A DNA stretch of 38,217 nucleotides. Source: Candidatus Tenebribacter burtonii (GTDB lineage Bacteria > Cloacimonadota > Cloacimonadia > Cloacimonadales > TCS61). The stretch covers positions 1-38,217 of the forward strand of contig JAVCCF010000045.1 in assembly GCA_030765625.1 (NCBI GenBank), given 5' to 3'. Each line of letters starts with the position of its first letter. Within the stretch, counting starts at the first letter, position 1. The notes under the pieces are model-generated. The model did no database searches. It worked only from the letters and a program-made list of their open reading frames with translations, and had not been told where the DNA came from. This document shows positions 8,218 through 17,628 of the stretch, piece after piece. Both the position numbers and the translations under genes were made by a program.

Positions 8218-10269
8218 ATGAAAAAATTGGTTTTAATAACATTTCTGATTCTACTCTTATTTAGTTGTTCAATACCCGAAAATTTGGGCATCCCTACTTG
8301 GACTTCAAAATTTCAGCTATACATTCTGAATGACACGTATGAGGCAATACAATTAGCAGAAGAGGATTCTGTACTTGTTGTTAATGGTGATTCAATTAGT
8401 TTTTACGAAACAATGAGTGAAACTGGTGATCTTGTTTTTTCAACAAATGTAATCGAAGATAATGATAACATAAGTATTGGAAACATTGAGATCGATGATC
8501 CAAATCCAATTGACACAGAAATTCCTTTAAATGAAATTGATCCAACCTTAGTTAATGGCTATATCCCAGCACCGGGAATTCTACCTTTTACGATGCCGGA
8601 TATTCTAAAAGACGATTTGGAACCTTTTGATGAATTTTTAGAAATTCAATTTATTTCCGGACAGATACAGTTTTCTCTAATGAATAATACCGCGATCTGG
8701 ATTGGAAATGTTAATGCAGGAGAACCACTGATAATTCATGTTTTGGATGTAGATGATAATGTGATTCTGATTCATGAATTCTCAGAAGATATTCCACCCG
8801 ATAATACGATTACAATAACTGAATTTGAAAGCCTTGCCGGAGTAACCATGTTTAATGAGATCAAGGTTCTTACAACAGGTGGTAGCAGGGGAACAGAAGG
8901 AGAAGGAGCTACTGTAGATATTGATGCAACGTTAGAAGTTAATATAGCTATTGTAAATCCGATCGCACAATATACAAACGCTCAAATTCCTGAACAAACA
9001 ACTAGTGACACTATATATGTAACTTTAGATGAAGATGTTACAATCTATCAGGCAACGCTTTCATACGACGATCAAAACATTACGATCGATATTGCAAATG
9101 ATATTGACTTGGATATGGTTGCAACGGTTTATATCGAAAAGTTAACTCTACCTACAAATGCCGAATCTTTTACATACACAATGAATATCCCTGCCAGCGG
9201 TGGATTTGGTCAAACTTCTTATGTAACAGAAATTATTAATATTGATGGTGCTATTCTAGGTGATGGCATTACATTGTTAGATAGCCTGAAAATTATAATT
9301 GATGCAATCACAGCTGATACAGGTGATGATTATCGGAAGATAAATTCTTCTGATGTATTCGATATTCAAACAACTATAGATGAGCTTGAATTTGCTTACT
9401 TTCAAGGAATATTAGATCCACGGGAACAAGACGAGGTTACTGGAGATGAAGTCATAGATATTGACTATCCGTATATTACTGGTGAGTTTGCAATTGCCGG
9501 ATACAGTGAAATTCGATTTGTTGTTGATACTTCTGTCCCAGCAATGCTTACTATTGATCTGAATTCTATTAATAGTGATGGAGATATAGAACAATTAGTC
9601 GATATCAATGGTGAAATTCCGATATTGGATATTACCGGAGGTGGAACAATTGTTGTGTTATCTTCGGATGAATACAACATCAATGAATTTATCTCTATCT
9701 TACCTGATAGTGTCTGGTACACTATTTATCCGATTATTGGAGATTCTGAAAATATGATTGAATATAATCAAGGTGATGTGATTGAAACAGAAATCATAAT
9801 AGAAGCACAGCTGGATATCGAAGCTGACTGCTGGGTAATTCCGAAAGATGGGGATGGTAATCCGAGAGTGGAAAAAATCGACACAGAAGATATTGGACAA
9901 ACCGAGATAGATGCTTTTCTAAACGCAAAATTAACTCTCAACTATATTAATACACTCGGATTTGATACCGGTGTCAAAATTTTAATTTCTCAACAAAAAA
10001 CGGATGATTTCACAGAGCTAATAAACCCCGATACAACCTTGTTCACTATTATCAATGTGCCAAATATTATACAATCAACTGGACCTGGAATGGAACAAGT
10101 TGAAATAGAAATAACAAAACATGATTTGGAGTTTTTCCGGAGAGATTCCGTGTTTGTAATTCCTAAGATCCAACTATTTTCAGAAGAAGGAACTCCGTTG
10201 TCTGGTTCGATCGAACTTCAAGCATTAATAGAACTTGAGATAGAAATCAGTAGTGGATTGATGGAATAA
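8218..10269 (+). CDS. Large surface or periplasmic lipoprotein of unknown function
   Basis: The 683-residue product starts with a lipoprotein signal: MKK, a hydrophobic core and a lipobox ending LLFSC with Cys17 as the lipidated residue, followed by Ser. The rest is acidic, rich in Ile, Asp, Glu and Thr, nearly free of Cys, and looks all-beta. Recurrent stretches such as ATLEVNIAI, DIEADCWV and NAKLTLNYI may be repeated beta-sandwich units near residues 240, 540 and 570. AGGAGG lies eight bases before the ATG. The next gene, an outer-membrane barrel, begins only a few bases after the stop, so the two are co-translated and probably work together at the outer membrane. I do not recognise a characterised family. 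Confidence 0.8.
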   Translation: MKKLVLITFLILLLFSCSIPENLGIPTWTSKFQLYILNDTYEAIQLAEEDSVLVVNGDSISFYETMSETGDLVFSTNVIEDNDNISIGNIEIDDPNPIDTEIPLNEIDPTLVNGYIPAPGILPFTMPDILKDDLEPFDEFLEIQFISGQIQFSLMNNTAIWIGNVNAGEPLIIHVLDVDDNVILIHEFSEDIPPDNTITITEFESLAGVTMFNEIKVLTTGGSRGTEGEGATVDIDATLEVNIAIVNPIAQYTNAQIPEQTTSDTIYVTLDEDVTIYQATLSYDDQNITIDIANDIDLDMVATVYIEKLTLPTNAESFTYTMNIPASGGFGQTSYVTEIINIDGAILGDGITLLDSLKIIIDAITADTGDDYRKINSSDVFDIQTTIDELEFAYFQGILDPREQDEVTGDEVIDIDYPYITGEFAIAGYSEIRFVVDTSVPAMLTIDLNSINSDGDIEQLVDINGEIPILDITGGGTIVVLSSDEYNINEFISILPDSVWYTIYPIIGDSENMIEYNQGDVIETEIIIEAQLDIEADCWVIPKDGDGNPRVEKIDTEDIGQTEIDAFLNAKLTLNYINTLGFDTGVKILISQQKTDDFTELINPDTTLFTIINVPNIIQSTGPGMEQVEIEITKHDLEFFRRDSVFVIPKIQLFSEEGTPLSGSIELQALIELEIEISSGLME

Positions 10270-10276
10270 GGTGGAA

Positions 10277-11506
10277 ATGATGAGAAGAATAATAATTACG
10301 ATTTCAATTTTAGTGTTAAGTTATTCATTGTTTGCAAATTTCAATTTTTTTCCTGATAATCCAGCTAACATAGCCAACAGAAATTATTCACAGATCACAT
10401 TTCCAGGTCTTACTTATGAATTTAATGTAAATAACTCTCTCTTAAAATTTGATGATATTAACCTATTCCAAGAAGGCAGAAGATTAAAAGAAAGTGAAAA
10501 AACAATGTTAACAAGTGACAATATTGATTTATATGGAAATTTTAATACCACATTGGTTGATTTTGGCAAAGGAAATTGGAATTTCTCAATAAAAACAATT
10601 GTTACATTCGATGTAGAATTACTGGATAAAATGTACACCAAACTTGTATTTTATGGTAACGAGAATGATGTTGTTTATATCAGTCATAACAGCGAGGGAA
10701 GTAAAGCTTTTGCATTTTGTAAAGCAAGTTTAGATTATGCCTACCCTGAAGCTTTGAATTTGGGAATGATACCCAGGTTATTCCCTTTTGAAACAGAAAA
10801 TAAATTTGTATCTGGGTTACGTGATCTTCCCGTATATGTTGGCGGCAAAATCAATCTTAATTACTCTTTGGTTTATGCAGGAGTAGTTGAAAGCAGACAG
10901 AAATTTGGCACCTTACCCGACAGCACTTTTTATGATATTTATACGCGTTTTCTGCATACTGATGAAGATTATAGCGGAAAACTTAATCCCAGTTTTGGGT
11001 TTGGTCTTAAGGTTCCATTTTACTCTGGATTCTTTCATTTAAGTATGGATAATATTTTTCTTCAATTGCGATATGAAGATCTTGCAGGAGGAGAATATTC
11101 GAAAGTTGTAACTGATTCTCTTCTTTGGCTTCAAGAAGGTCATGAAGCATTTGAATATGAGAATATTGAAAATGATTCGATCCATGCAGAAAGTAAAACA
11201 TTAAAAATTAATCCATCTTTCTGCATAGGTGCAGAATATCAGTTTTTCAACAAACTGGATGTTATGATGCGTTATACTAATAATCAATTTGCTTATATAG
11301 ATAGGTTTTATACTGCAGCGGGCATCCAGTATGGTACAATCCCACTTCAGATAGGACTGGGTTATGACGAAAATGTATACTTTCAGTTTAAAACCGGTTT
11401 AAATTTCAATAAATTTGAATGGATGATTGGATCTACTTTTTATCATGGTTTTTTTCGTTATGCTAAAGGGATTGGATTTCAATCCGCGATAAAGATAAAA
11501 TATTAG
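10277..11506 (+). CDS. Outer-membrane beta-barrel-like protein
   Basis: This protein has about 409 residues and begins MMRRIIITISILVLSYSLFA, a signal peptide. The mature part opens with FFPDNPANIANRNYSQITFPG and continues with alternating polar/aromatic beta strands to a C-terminal KIKY. The layout resembles FCB-group barrel proteins of the DUF5723 type (early asparagine/proline motif, then 10-14 strands); that similarity is from memory of the fold, not a database match. The start is one of two adjacent ATGs (10277 or 10280); AAGGTGG lies just upstream and overlaps the stop of the lipoprotein gene. A perfect 18-bp hairpin ends the transcript. Confidence 0.7.
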   Translation: MMRRIIITISILVLSYSLFANFNFFPDNPANIANRNYSQITFPGLTYEFNVNNSLLKFDDINLFQEGRRLKESEKTMLTSDNIDLYGNFNTTLVDFGKGNWNFSIKTIVTFDVELLDKMYTKLVFYGNENDVVYISHNSEGSKAFAFCKASLDYAYPEALNLGMIPRLFPFETENKFVSGLRDLPVYVGGKINLNYSLVYAGVVESRQKFGTLPDSTFYDIYTRFLHTDEDYSGKLNPSFGFGLKVPFYSGFFHLSMDNIFLQLRYEDLAGGEYSKVVTDSLLWLQEGHEAFEYENIENDSIHAESKTLKINPSFCIGAEYQFFNKLDVMMRYTNNQFAYIDRFYTAAGIQYGTIPLQIGLGYDENVYFQFKTGLNFNKFEWMIGSTFYHGFFRYAKGIGFQSAIKIKY

Positions 11507-11522
11507 AACTGGTAACCAATTA

Positions 11523-11562
11523 TATAATAAACAGCCTGTATGCTTACAGGCTGTTTATTATA
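11523..11562. terminator. Bidirectional terminator between converging genes
   Basis: A perfect 18-bp inverted repeat (11523-11540 with 11545-11562) closes on a 4-base loop. The stem core is GC-containing (ACAGCCTGTA) with A/T-rich arms that serve as U tracts in both directions. The stop codon of the minus-strand gene (11558-11560) lies inside the right arm. Confidence 0.85.
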
Positions 11563-13549
11563 ACAATCCCCATCTTTTTCTGAAAAACAATTCCATACAG
11601 AATACGAATAAGAAGAGAGCGATAAGATACCATTTTTTATAAATTGGGATCTCAAATTTTAATTTGATGATTTCTTTTTTTGCTTTAGAAATCTCAAGAT
11701 CACTCATATTTTCAATAAATTTGCCATTAGTTTTATTTGAAATATAAGATAACAAGGATAGATTTATTCCATTATCTCGACTTTCAGGGGAATTTTGTGA
11801 GATTATGAATTCACCTTCTGTTTGCAAATTAGATATTTTGTCTGAGATTACAAAATTATATTTTCCTGATTGTAGATCAGAAATTTTTATTGAGTGTTTA
11901 TTATTCTCTTTCAAAAAAAAACTTTGATAAACAATTTCACTCTCAGAATTTGTAACAGATATTTCTGCATTCATCTCTGTAATTGGGGAAAGTGTTTCGT
12001 CAAATGCAAGCAGGTTAATATTTATATCTTCACCGAGGTAGAAAGAATTCTTATCTAGTGATGCATAAAACCGATCAGAGCTTGTTTGTCCTAACCAAGA
12101 AAAAATGTTATGCATCAAATTATTATATCTATTATTAGAATTCCACAACTGCCATTTCCAAAGATCTAAGAAAGCAAAATGTAAGATTTTTCCATTCACA
12201 ATATTTTTAAATAATATTGCAGGACTTCTCTCATCATTATTAAATTGTGCAAGTACTTTTGCCTCTATTTTTGAATTAACATAGTAATATGAAACAGGAG
12301 GGATATTCTTTAATTCTTTTTTCTCAACTGAAGAAAACGTGCTAAATTGTTCACTTAGTTTGGTAAGTGCAAAAGTAGATTTAAAAATTCGATTTATACC
12401 GGATGAAATAGCTGGTGAAATATCTTCTAACTCAATTATTGGTTTTCCAACAATGAAAAGGCCTCCGCCATTTCTGACAAATCTATCAATTAATATTACT
12501 TCATTTTCAGAGAAATTTAGATTACCATAATTGATAAGTGTAAGAACATTAATATTATCCATTTCAGTTTCAAAACGTGTACTTTTATTACCAAACTGCA
12601 GCTGGTTCTTTTTCAATAAAAATTTGCTCTGCCAGTGTTGATTGTGATTTACTGCACTAATGATAAATTTTACATCCCAGTTTAAAATATCGGATATTAA
12701 TAAAACTTTAGAATGGTCACGTTTAACCTGAATAGCACTACTAAGGAGATTATTCTCTGTATTTGTTTCAGTAGAATCAGTAGTTATTTTTAAACTGATT
12801 GGAGTAAAACCAGTACTTTGAAATGATGTGTCAAAATTAATTTGCAGGAAATCTATTCCATTAAGATCAACCACTTTTTCATTGATCAACAAATCATTAG
12901 TATAAAGTTCAATTTTTGCTTTACCTTCATAATTTCCAACAGTAATTGTAGCTTCAATCGGTGTGATCTCATTTCTGTAAACTGATTTATTATGTTTAAT
13001 GTCTGTTAATTTAATATCAAAATCATCAGATTGGAAATGAGGGTCAATGGCATAAACTGGGATATTTTGGTTTCCGATCATCTCAAATTCTTCATCATTG
13101 AACCAGCCATCAGAAAGTAAAAAAATAGCTTCAATATTGTTTGAATCAATTTTTTTAAAGACCTGTAAAAATGTTTTGCTCAGGTTCGTAGATGTTTTAT
13201 TACCATTAATTCCATTAGCAAAATCAAAATTGATAATATTATAATCTTTTGATCCGATTATAGTTTCAATTTTATTATTAAAGTCTTTGAAGATTTCAGA
13301 TTTTGTTTGTTTTTTACCAAATTGTTGCATGCTTTCAGAGACATCATTTAGTATAACAACAGAAGGTCTTACAGCTTTATCATGGAAGAAATAGAGTATT
13401 GGATTTAGTAGCAGTAAAAATAAAATTATGATTGCAATAGAACGCAAACTGATCAATAATATTTTTTGCCAGTTATTAATTACAGGGATGGTTTTTTTAT
13501 AAAAAAAAGAGATCAGAATAATTGAGATTATTGCTAATATTATTATCAT
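11558..13549 (-). CDS. Membrane-anchored VWA-like protein with a glutamine-amidotransferase-like segment
   Basis: The product has about 663 residues. Two N-terminal helices (about 1-16 and 29-55) precede a von Willebrand A-like domain with the metal-ion site LNDVSES (Asp69, Ser71, Ser73), a candidate Thr near 121 and LLSDG (Asp147). Beta-rich Ig-like segments follow, then a GATase-1-like part with RNGGGLFIVGKP, another Ig-like part and a C-terminal helix ending in FFRKRWGLL. This architecture matches the large periplasmic VWA membrane proteins found beside BatA/MoxR-type genes, although no such ATPase is present here. I prefer the ATG at 13547-13549, three bases after the upstream stop. A TTG at 13556-13558 is an alternative that would overlap the radical SAM gene. 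Its role is unknown, perhaps envelope stress or assembly. Confidence 0.75.
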   Translation of the reverse strand: MIIILAIISIILISFFYKKTIPVINNWQKILLISLRSIAIIILFLLLLNPILYFFHDKAVRPSVVILNDVSESMQQFGKKQTKSEIFKDFNNKIETIIGSKDYNIINFDFANGINGNKTSTNLSKTFLQVFKKIDSNNIEAIFLLSDGWFNDEEFEMIGNQNIPVYAIDPHFQSDDFDIKLTDIKHNKSVYRNEITPIEATITVGNYEGKAKIELYTNDLLINEKVVDLNGIDFLQINFDTSFQSTGFTPISLKITTDSTETNTENNLLSSAIQVKRDHSKVLLISDILNWDVKFIISAVNHNQHWQSKFLLKKNQLQFGNKSTRFETEMDNINVLTLINYGNLNFSENEVILIDRFVRNGGGLFIVGKPIIELEDISPAISSGINRIFKSTFALTKLSEQFSTFSSVEKKELKNIPPVSYYYVNSKIEAKVLAQFNNDERSPAILFKNIVNGKILHFAFLDLWKWQLWNSNNRYNNLMHNIFSWLGQTSSDRFYASLDKNSFYLGEDININLLAFDETLSPITEMNAEISVTNSESEIVYQSFFLKENNKHSIKISDLQSGKYNFVISDKISNLQTEGEFIISQNSPESRDNGINLSLLSYISNKTNGKFIENMSDLEISKAKKEIIKLKFEIPIYKKWYLIALFLFVFCMELFFRKRWGLL

Positions 13550-13551
13550 GA

Positions 13552-14535
13552 TTACCAATTTTGATCAGCTTGAGCGTTTGTAAAAATAAAATTATCTTTT
13601 TTTAAATAATTATTTATTTTAATGGGCAGATATTTTAACTTTTTTTCTTTTTTTATTTCCTTAAGCATTTGTGAATCGAAACCTTTAAACAATGAAATAT
13701 CACGTGGCGAAATTTCTAGTGTTTTATTTTCAAAACAATTAAGTATTTCAATCTTAAGCATATCAGCTCTTATCAATTCTCCAAATGATTGATGATATGG
13801 TCCTGCTATAATATTTTCTTTATCAATATCCGAATGCAATCCCACTTTAATTACCTTTATTTTTTTTCCTCTAAACCTGTTTATCATTTCTGATGTTATC
13901 AAAATTGATTCTTTCAATGAAAGAGGAGAATAATTTCCTGAATTAAACCAGTTTTCAAGTTCAGTATTTTTTAGTACGATTGTCGGATAGATCCTTACAA
14001 AAGTTGGTTTAAGATTAATAGTTGTTTCAATTGTCGTTTTAAGAGATTCAGAATTAAATCCGGGAAGTCCCGGCATCAATTGAATGCCCAGTAAAAAATT
14101 ATTTTTCTTGATCAGGTTGCAGGATTCTATAGCAGTTCGAGCAATATATCCGCGTTTCGTAGCTTTGAGTACAGAATCGTCAAAACTCTGAATTCCCAGC
14201 TCAATTGTCTGAACGTTGTTTTCTTTACAAAAATCTAAAATTTCCTGATCTATTGAATCGGGTCTGGTAGAAATTCTGATACCGCTTATCAAATCTTTGT
14301 GTTTATTTACTGCATCTAAATATGCTTGTTGCAGTTTAAATGACAGTTTAGTAAATGTGCCACCAAAAAAAGCGATCTCTTTTTCTTCCAATTCATTATT
14401 CTCACAGAATTTTCTTACATTCTCCGAAATTGATTGAACTGAATGGATTTTACTTTTTGTTATTGTCAATTGATCACAATAAATGCAGTTGAAAGGACAT
14501 CCGAGATGAGGTATGAAAATTGGATAAATCTTCAT
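13552..14535 (-). CDS. Radical SAM protein, Elp3-like (COG1243-type) without acetyltransferase domain
   Basis: The 327-residue enzyme has the [4Fe-4S] motif CPFNCIYC (Cys13, Cys17, Cys20) near the N-terminus, then FFGGTF, RISTRPD, ELGIQSFDD and QLMPGLPG. These are the SAM-binding and core motifs of the Elp3/HemN-like radical SAM group. The C-terminal 70 residues do not resemble the acetyltransferase domain of Elp3. The gene starts 13 bases after rnc; a radical SAM gene of this type beside rnc is a recurring arrangement in anaerobes. The substrate is unknown, and RNA modification is only a suggestion. No clear ribosome site is visible, so translation may be coupled to rnc. Confidence 0.85.
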   Translation of the reverse strand: MKIYPIFIPHLGCPFNCIYCDQLTITKSKIHSVQSISENVRKFCENNELEEKEIAFFGGTFTKLSFKLQQAYLDAVNKHKDLISGIRISTRPDSIDQEILDFCKENNVQTIELGIQSFDDSVLKATKRGYIARTAIESCNLIKKNNFLLGIQLMPGLPGFNSESLKTTIETTINLKPTFVRIYPTIVLKNTELENWFNSGNYSPLSLKESILITSEMINRFRGKKIKVIKVGLHSDIDKENIIAGPYHQSFGELIRADMLKIEILNCFENKTLEISPRDISLFKGFDSQMLKEIKKEKKLKYLPIKINNYLKKDNFIFTNAQADQNW

Positions 14536-14547
14536 TATAGTTCAGGG

Positions 14548-15279
14548 TTATAATCCCAATTTGTTACAGGCATGTTTTGCTGCTTCCTGCTGGGCTGCTT
14601 TTTTGCTTAGACCTGTTCCTAAACCATAAGTATTATCTTTTATCAAAACCTTAACCGTAAATATTTTTTCATGTTCCGGCCCCTCAGCTTTTAAAATATG
14701 ATAATCTGGAGCTGCATGGAATTCTGCTTGTGTATATTCTTGAAGCATACTCTTGTAATCTGTTAGATGTCCTTTTTTAAGGTATGTAGAATAATTATTC
14801 AGAATGAATTTAACTATGAATTTTCGAGCTTTTTCAATGTTTCCATCAAGGTAAATTGCGCAGATCAGAGATTCCATTGTATTTGAAAGAATTGAATTTA
14901 ATCCACCTTTTCCTGCTGATTCAGTATTGAAGATTACGTAATCTTTAAGTTTTAATTTGCTTGAAACCAGAGCCAACATCTTCCTCGAAACGATCTTAGA
15001 TTTTAATTTTGAAAGTTCACCCTCGGTATATTCCGAAAATTCAAGAAACAGTTCTTCCGACACGATCAAGCCCAAAACAGAATCACCCAGGAATTCCATT
15101 CTTTCAAAAGGTGATCCCTTTGTATTCAAGGGTTCTCTAGAAGTGTGTGTAAGTGCAGCGATTAGAAGAGAAAGGTTATTAAAATTATAGCCAATGATCT
15201 TCTGAAATTTATTAAGATCAGAATGAGCAGAATCTTTTGTAGATATTTGTGAAATTAGAGATTTAATTATATTTTTCAA
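14548..15279 (-). CDS. rnc: Ribonuclease III
   Basis: RNase III cleaves double-stranded RNA in rRNA precursors and mRNAs. The 243-residue protein has the signature ERMEFLGDS (59-67), supplying Glu59, Glu62 and Asp66, then ILSNTMESLICAIYLD around residue 130. The usual second catalytic Asp is Asn133 here, with Glu136 kept. A double-stranded RNA-binding domain fills 168-243 (ends LSKKAAQQEAAKHACNKL). The start appears to be TTG at 15277-15279: no in-frame ATG occurs before the catalytic motif, and no good ribosome site is seen. The gene lies 30 bases after fabF, the normal end of the fab cluster. Asn at that position is, to my knowledge, seen in other bacterial RNase III proteins, so activity is expected. 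Confidence 0.95.
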   Translation of the reverse strand: MKNIIKSLISQISTKDSAHSDLNKFQKIIGYNFNNLSLLIAALTHTSREPLNTKGSPFERMEFLGDSVLGLIVSEELFLEFSEYTEGELSKLKSKIVSRKMLALVSSKLKLKDYVIFNTESAGKGGLNSILSNTMESLICAIYLDGNIEKARKFIVKFILNNYSTYLKKGHLTDYKSMLQEYTQAEFHAAPDYHILKAEGPEHEKIFTVKVLIKDNTYGLGTGLSKKAAQQEAAKHACNKLGL

Positions 15280-15309
15280 AATAGAATAAAGTGAATTAAC
15301 TGATTCAAT

Positions 15310-16563
15310 TCAATTGTATTTAATAAATTTTTTAAAGATAACTACTCCGTTATGACCACCAAATCCAAGAGCATTACTTAAAGCGTAGTTCACTTCCATC
15401 TCAATAGCTTTATTAGGAATATAATTAAGATCACAAGCTGGATCAGGGTTTTCGTAGTTAATAGTTGGATGCAATTTGCCAGTTGTAATAGATTTACAGC
15501 AAACAATAGCTTCAATAGCAGCAGCAGAACCAAGAGTGTGGCCAATCATAGATTTTGTAGAACTGATCTTTACTTTTCTAGCATACTCACCAAAAACAGT
15601 CTTTATTGCAGCTGTTTCATTCGAGTCATTTAAGAGTGTTGACGTTCCATGAGCATTTATATAATCTATTTCTTCTGGTTTTATTCCAGCATCACTGATA
15701 GCTATTTGCATAGCCCGTGCTCCACCTTCACCATTTTCTGCTGGAGCTGTTATGTGAAAAGCATCGCTAGTAGCACCATAGCCCACTATCTCGGCATATA
15801 TTTTAGCACCACGATTAACAGCATGTTCCATCTCTTCCAAAACTATTACTCCACCACCTTCAGCCATAATAAATCCATCACGCTCTTTATCAAATGGGCG
15901 ACATGCTTTCTGTGGCTCATCATTACGAGTTGATAGAGCTCTCATAGAACAGAATCCAGCTACTGCTAAAGGAGTAACAGAACCTTCAGCTCCACCTGTA
16001 AGCATAATATCTGCATCACCATATTGAATTGAGCGGAATGCAGTTCCAATTGAATGATTTGCAGATGCACAAGCTGAAGAGATATTAAAATTTATGGCTC
16101 TAAGATTAAATTCAATTGCAATTTCTGCAGATGCCATATTGGATATCATTTTAGGAATAAAGAAGGGGCTAACTCTCTTTGGACCTTTTCTCTCCATTTT
16201 ATATGCTTCTGTCTCAAATGTAAGCATACCTCCGATACCAGAAGATACGATTACTCCTGCCCTGTCATGATCAAAATCTACGTTATTCAATCCAGAATCT
16301 TTGAATGCCTGCCTTGCTGCAATTAAAGCATATTGTGTATAATGATCGAGTTTTTTTATTCTCTTTCTCTCAAAATAATCATTTGGATCATAGTTTTTTA
16401 CTTCGCCTGCAATTCTACTTGAATATTCTTCAGTTATTTCAAAATTTGTAATATAATCAACACCGGATTTTCCAGCAAGAAGATTCTTCCATGTATCCTC
16501 AACATTATTTCCAATGGCATTTATTGTGCCCATTCCGGTAATGACAATTCTCCGTTTGTTCAT
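15310..16563 (-). CDS. fabF: 3-oxoacyl-ACP synthase II
   Basis: FabF condenses malonyl-ACP with acyl-ACP during fatty-acid elongation. The 417-residue product has the standard length and all catalytic residues: Cys165 in SSACASANH, His305 in NAHGTSTLLND and His342 in KSMIGHTLGSA with Lys337. The glycine-rich C-terminus ALGFGGHNG is typical. GAGGT precedes the ATG. It lies downstream of acpP, separated by a small hairpin, and upstream of rnc. Confidence 0.97.
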   Translation of the reverse strand: MNKRRIVITGMGTINAIGNNVEDTWKNLLAGKSGVDYITNFEITEEYSSRIAGEVKNYDPNDYFERKRIKKLDHYTQYALIAARQAFKDSGLNNVDFDHDRAGVIVSSGIGGMLTFETEAYKMERKGPKRVSPFFIPKMISNMASAEIAIEFNLRAINFNISSACASANHSIGTAFRSIQYGDADIMLTGGAEGSVTPLAVAGFCSMRALSTRNDEPQKACRPFDKERDGFIMAEGGGVIVLEEMEHAVNRGAKIYAEIVGYGATSDAFHITAPAENGEGGARAMQIAISDAGIKPEEIDYINAHGTSTLLNDSNETAAIKTVFGEYARKVKISSTKSMIGHTLGSAAAIEAIVCCKSITTGKLHPTINYENPDPACDLNYIPNKAIEMEVNYALSNALGFGGHNGVVIFKKFIKYN

Positions 16564-16591
16564 AGTAACCTCAAAATTTTGATATTAATAT

Positions 16592-16619
16592 GGTGGAGCT
16601 ATAAATAAATAACTCCACC
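16592..16619 (-). other. Hairpin in the acpP-fabF intergenic space
   Basis: GGTGGAG (16592-16598) pairs with CTCCACC (16613-16619) around a 14-base AT-rich loop, just downstream of the acpP stop. There is no following T run, so it is not a standard terminator. It could stabilise the 3' end of a processed acpP message or attenuate transcription into fabF, matching the usual need for far more ACP than ketosynthase. Confidence 0.45.
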
Positions 16620-16630
16620 GGCAATATTAT

Positions 16631-16864
16631 TTAACTTAATTGTTTTTCAAGATATTCGATTGCTTTTCCAACAGTTACAAGTCCTTCTGCATCCTCATCA
16701 GCAATATCAATATCAAATTCTTCTTCAAACTTCATGATAAGTTCAACTGTATCAAGTGAATCTGCTCCGAGATCTTCAATAAAACTTGCCTCAAGAGTTA
16801 CCTCACCAATTTCTACACCTAATTCTTCTACGATAAGATCAATTACTTTTGCTTTAATGTCCAT
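16631..16864 (-). CDS. acpP: Acyl carrier protein
   Basis: This 77-residue acidic protein carries the phosphopantetheine attachment motif [10 protein letters not shown] with Ser36. It is the carrier for all fatty-acid intermediates. The length and four-helix pattern are standard. AAGGAGGAAATA before the ATG is the strongest ribosome site in the cluster, as expected for an abundant protein. It sits between fabG and fabF. Confidence 0.98.
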   Translation of the reverse strand: MDIKAKVIDLIVEELGVEIGEVTLEASFIEDLGADSLDTVELIMKFEEEFDIDIADEDAEGLVTVGKAIEYLEKQLS

Positions 16865-16884
16865 TATTTCCTCCTTAATTTTTG

Positions 16885-17628
16885 TTACATTATTAAACCG
16901 CCATCCACTTGGATGGTCTGACCTGTTATATAACTAGCTTCTTCAGAAGCCAGGAATATACATAAATTTGCTACATCTTTAACTGTACCCATGCGGGATA
17001 ATGGGATAGCAGCTGAATAATTGTCAATAACTTCTTGTGGTAATTTATCAGTCATTTCTGTTTTGATAAAACCGGGAGCAATTGCATTTACTCTAATATT
17101 TCTGGATGCAAATTCTTTTGCAGATGACTTGGTTAGAGCAATGACACCACCTTTGGAAGCAGCATAATTTGCCTGACCGGCATTTCCCATAATACCAACA
17201 ACAGATGCAATATTTAAAATTACACCTGAACGATTTTTTATCATATATCTGCAAACTTTTTGAGTGCAGAGAAATGTACCCTTAAGATTTACATCCATTA
17301 CTGCATTCCAGTCCGATTCCTTCATTTTCATGAGTAATCCGTCTTTTGTAATTCCTGCGTTGTTTATCAGAATATCAATCTTCCCGAATTTCTTATGGAT
17401 CTCTTTAAAAATGGAAGCGATCTCTTCTGAATTTGTTACATCAGCAGCGAAACCAATAGCTTTGTTTCCCATGTCGTCGATCTTCTGAACTGCAATATCT
17501 ATAGCTTCTTGATTAAGATCAATTATAATAGAAATTGCACCATGCTCAGATAACATTTCTGCGATGCTGAAGCCAATACCTCGAGCAGCTCCGGTAATGA
17601 TTGCAACTTTATCTTCTAAACGTTTCAT
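16885..17628 (-). CDS. fabG: 3-oxoacyl-ACP reductase
   Basis: FabG is the NADPH-dependent ketoreductase of fatty-acid elongation. The 247-residue SDR has TGAARGIG (12-19), NNAG (89-92), Asn114 and the catalytic Ser142, Tyr155 and Lys159 (YAASK). The C-terminus [12 protein letters not shown] is family-typical. The ATG overlaps the fabD stop by 4 bases and has GGAG upstream. Confidence 0.97.
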   Translation of the reverse strand: MKRLEDKVAIITGAARGIGFSIAEMLSEHGAISIIIDLNQEAIDIAVQKIDDMGNKAIGFAADVTNSEEIASIFKEIHKKFGKIDILINNAGITKDGLLMKMKESDWNAVMDVNLKGTFLCTQKVCRYMIKNRSGVILNIASVVGIMGNAGQANYAASKGGVIALTKSSAKEFASRNIRVNAIAPGFIKTEMTDKLPQEVIDNYSAAIPLSRMGTVKDVANLCIFLASEEASYITGQTIQVDGGLIM

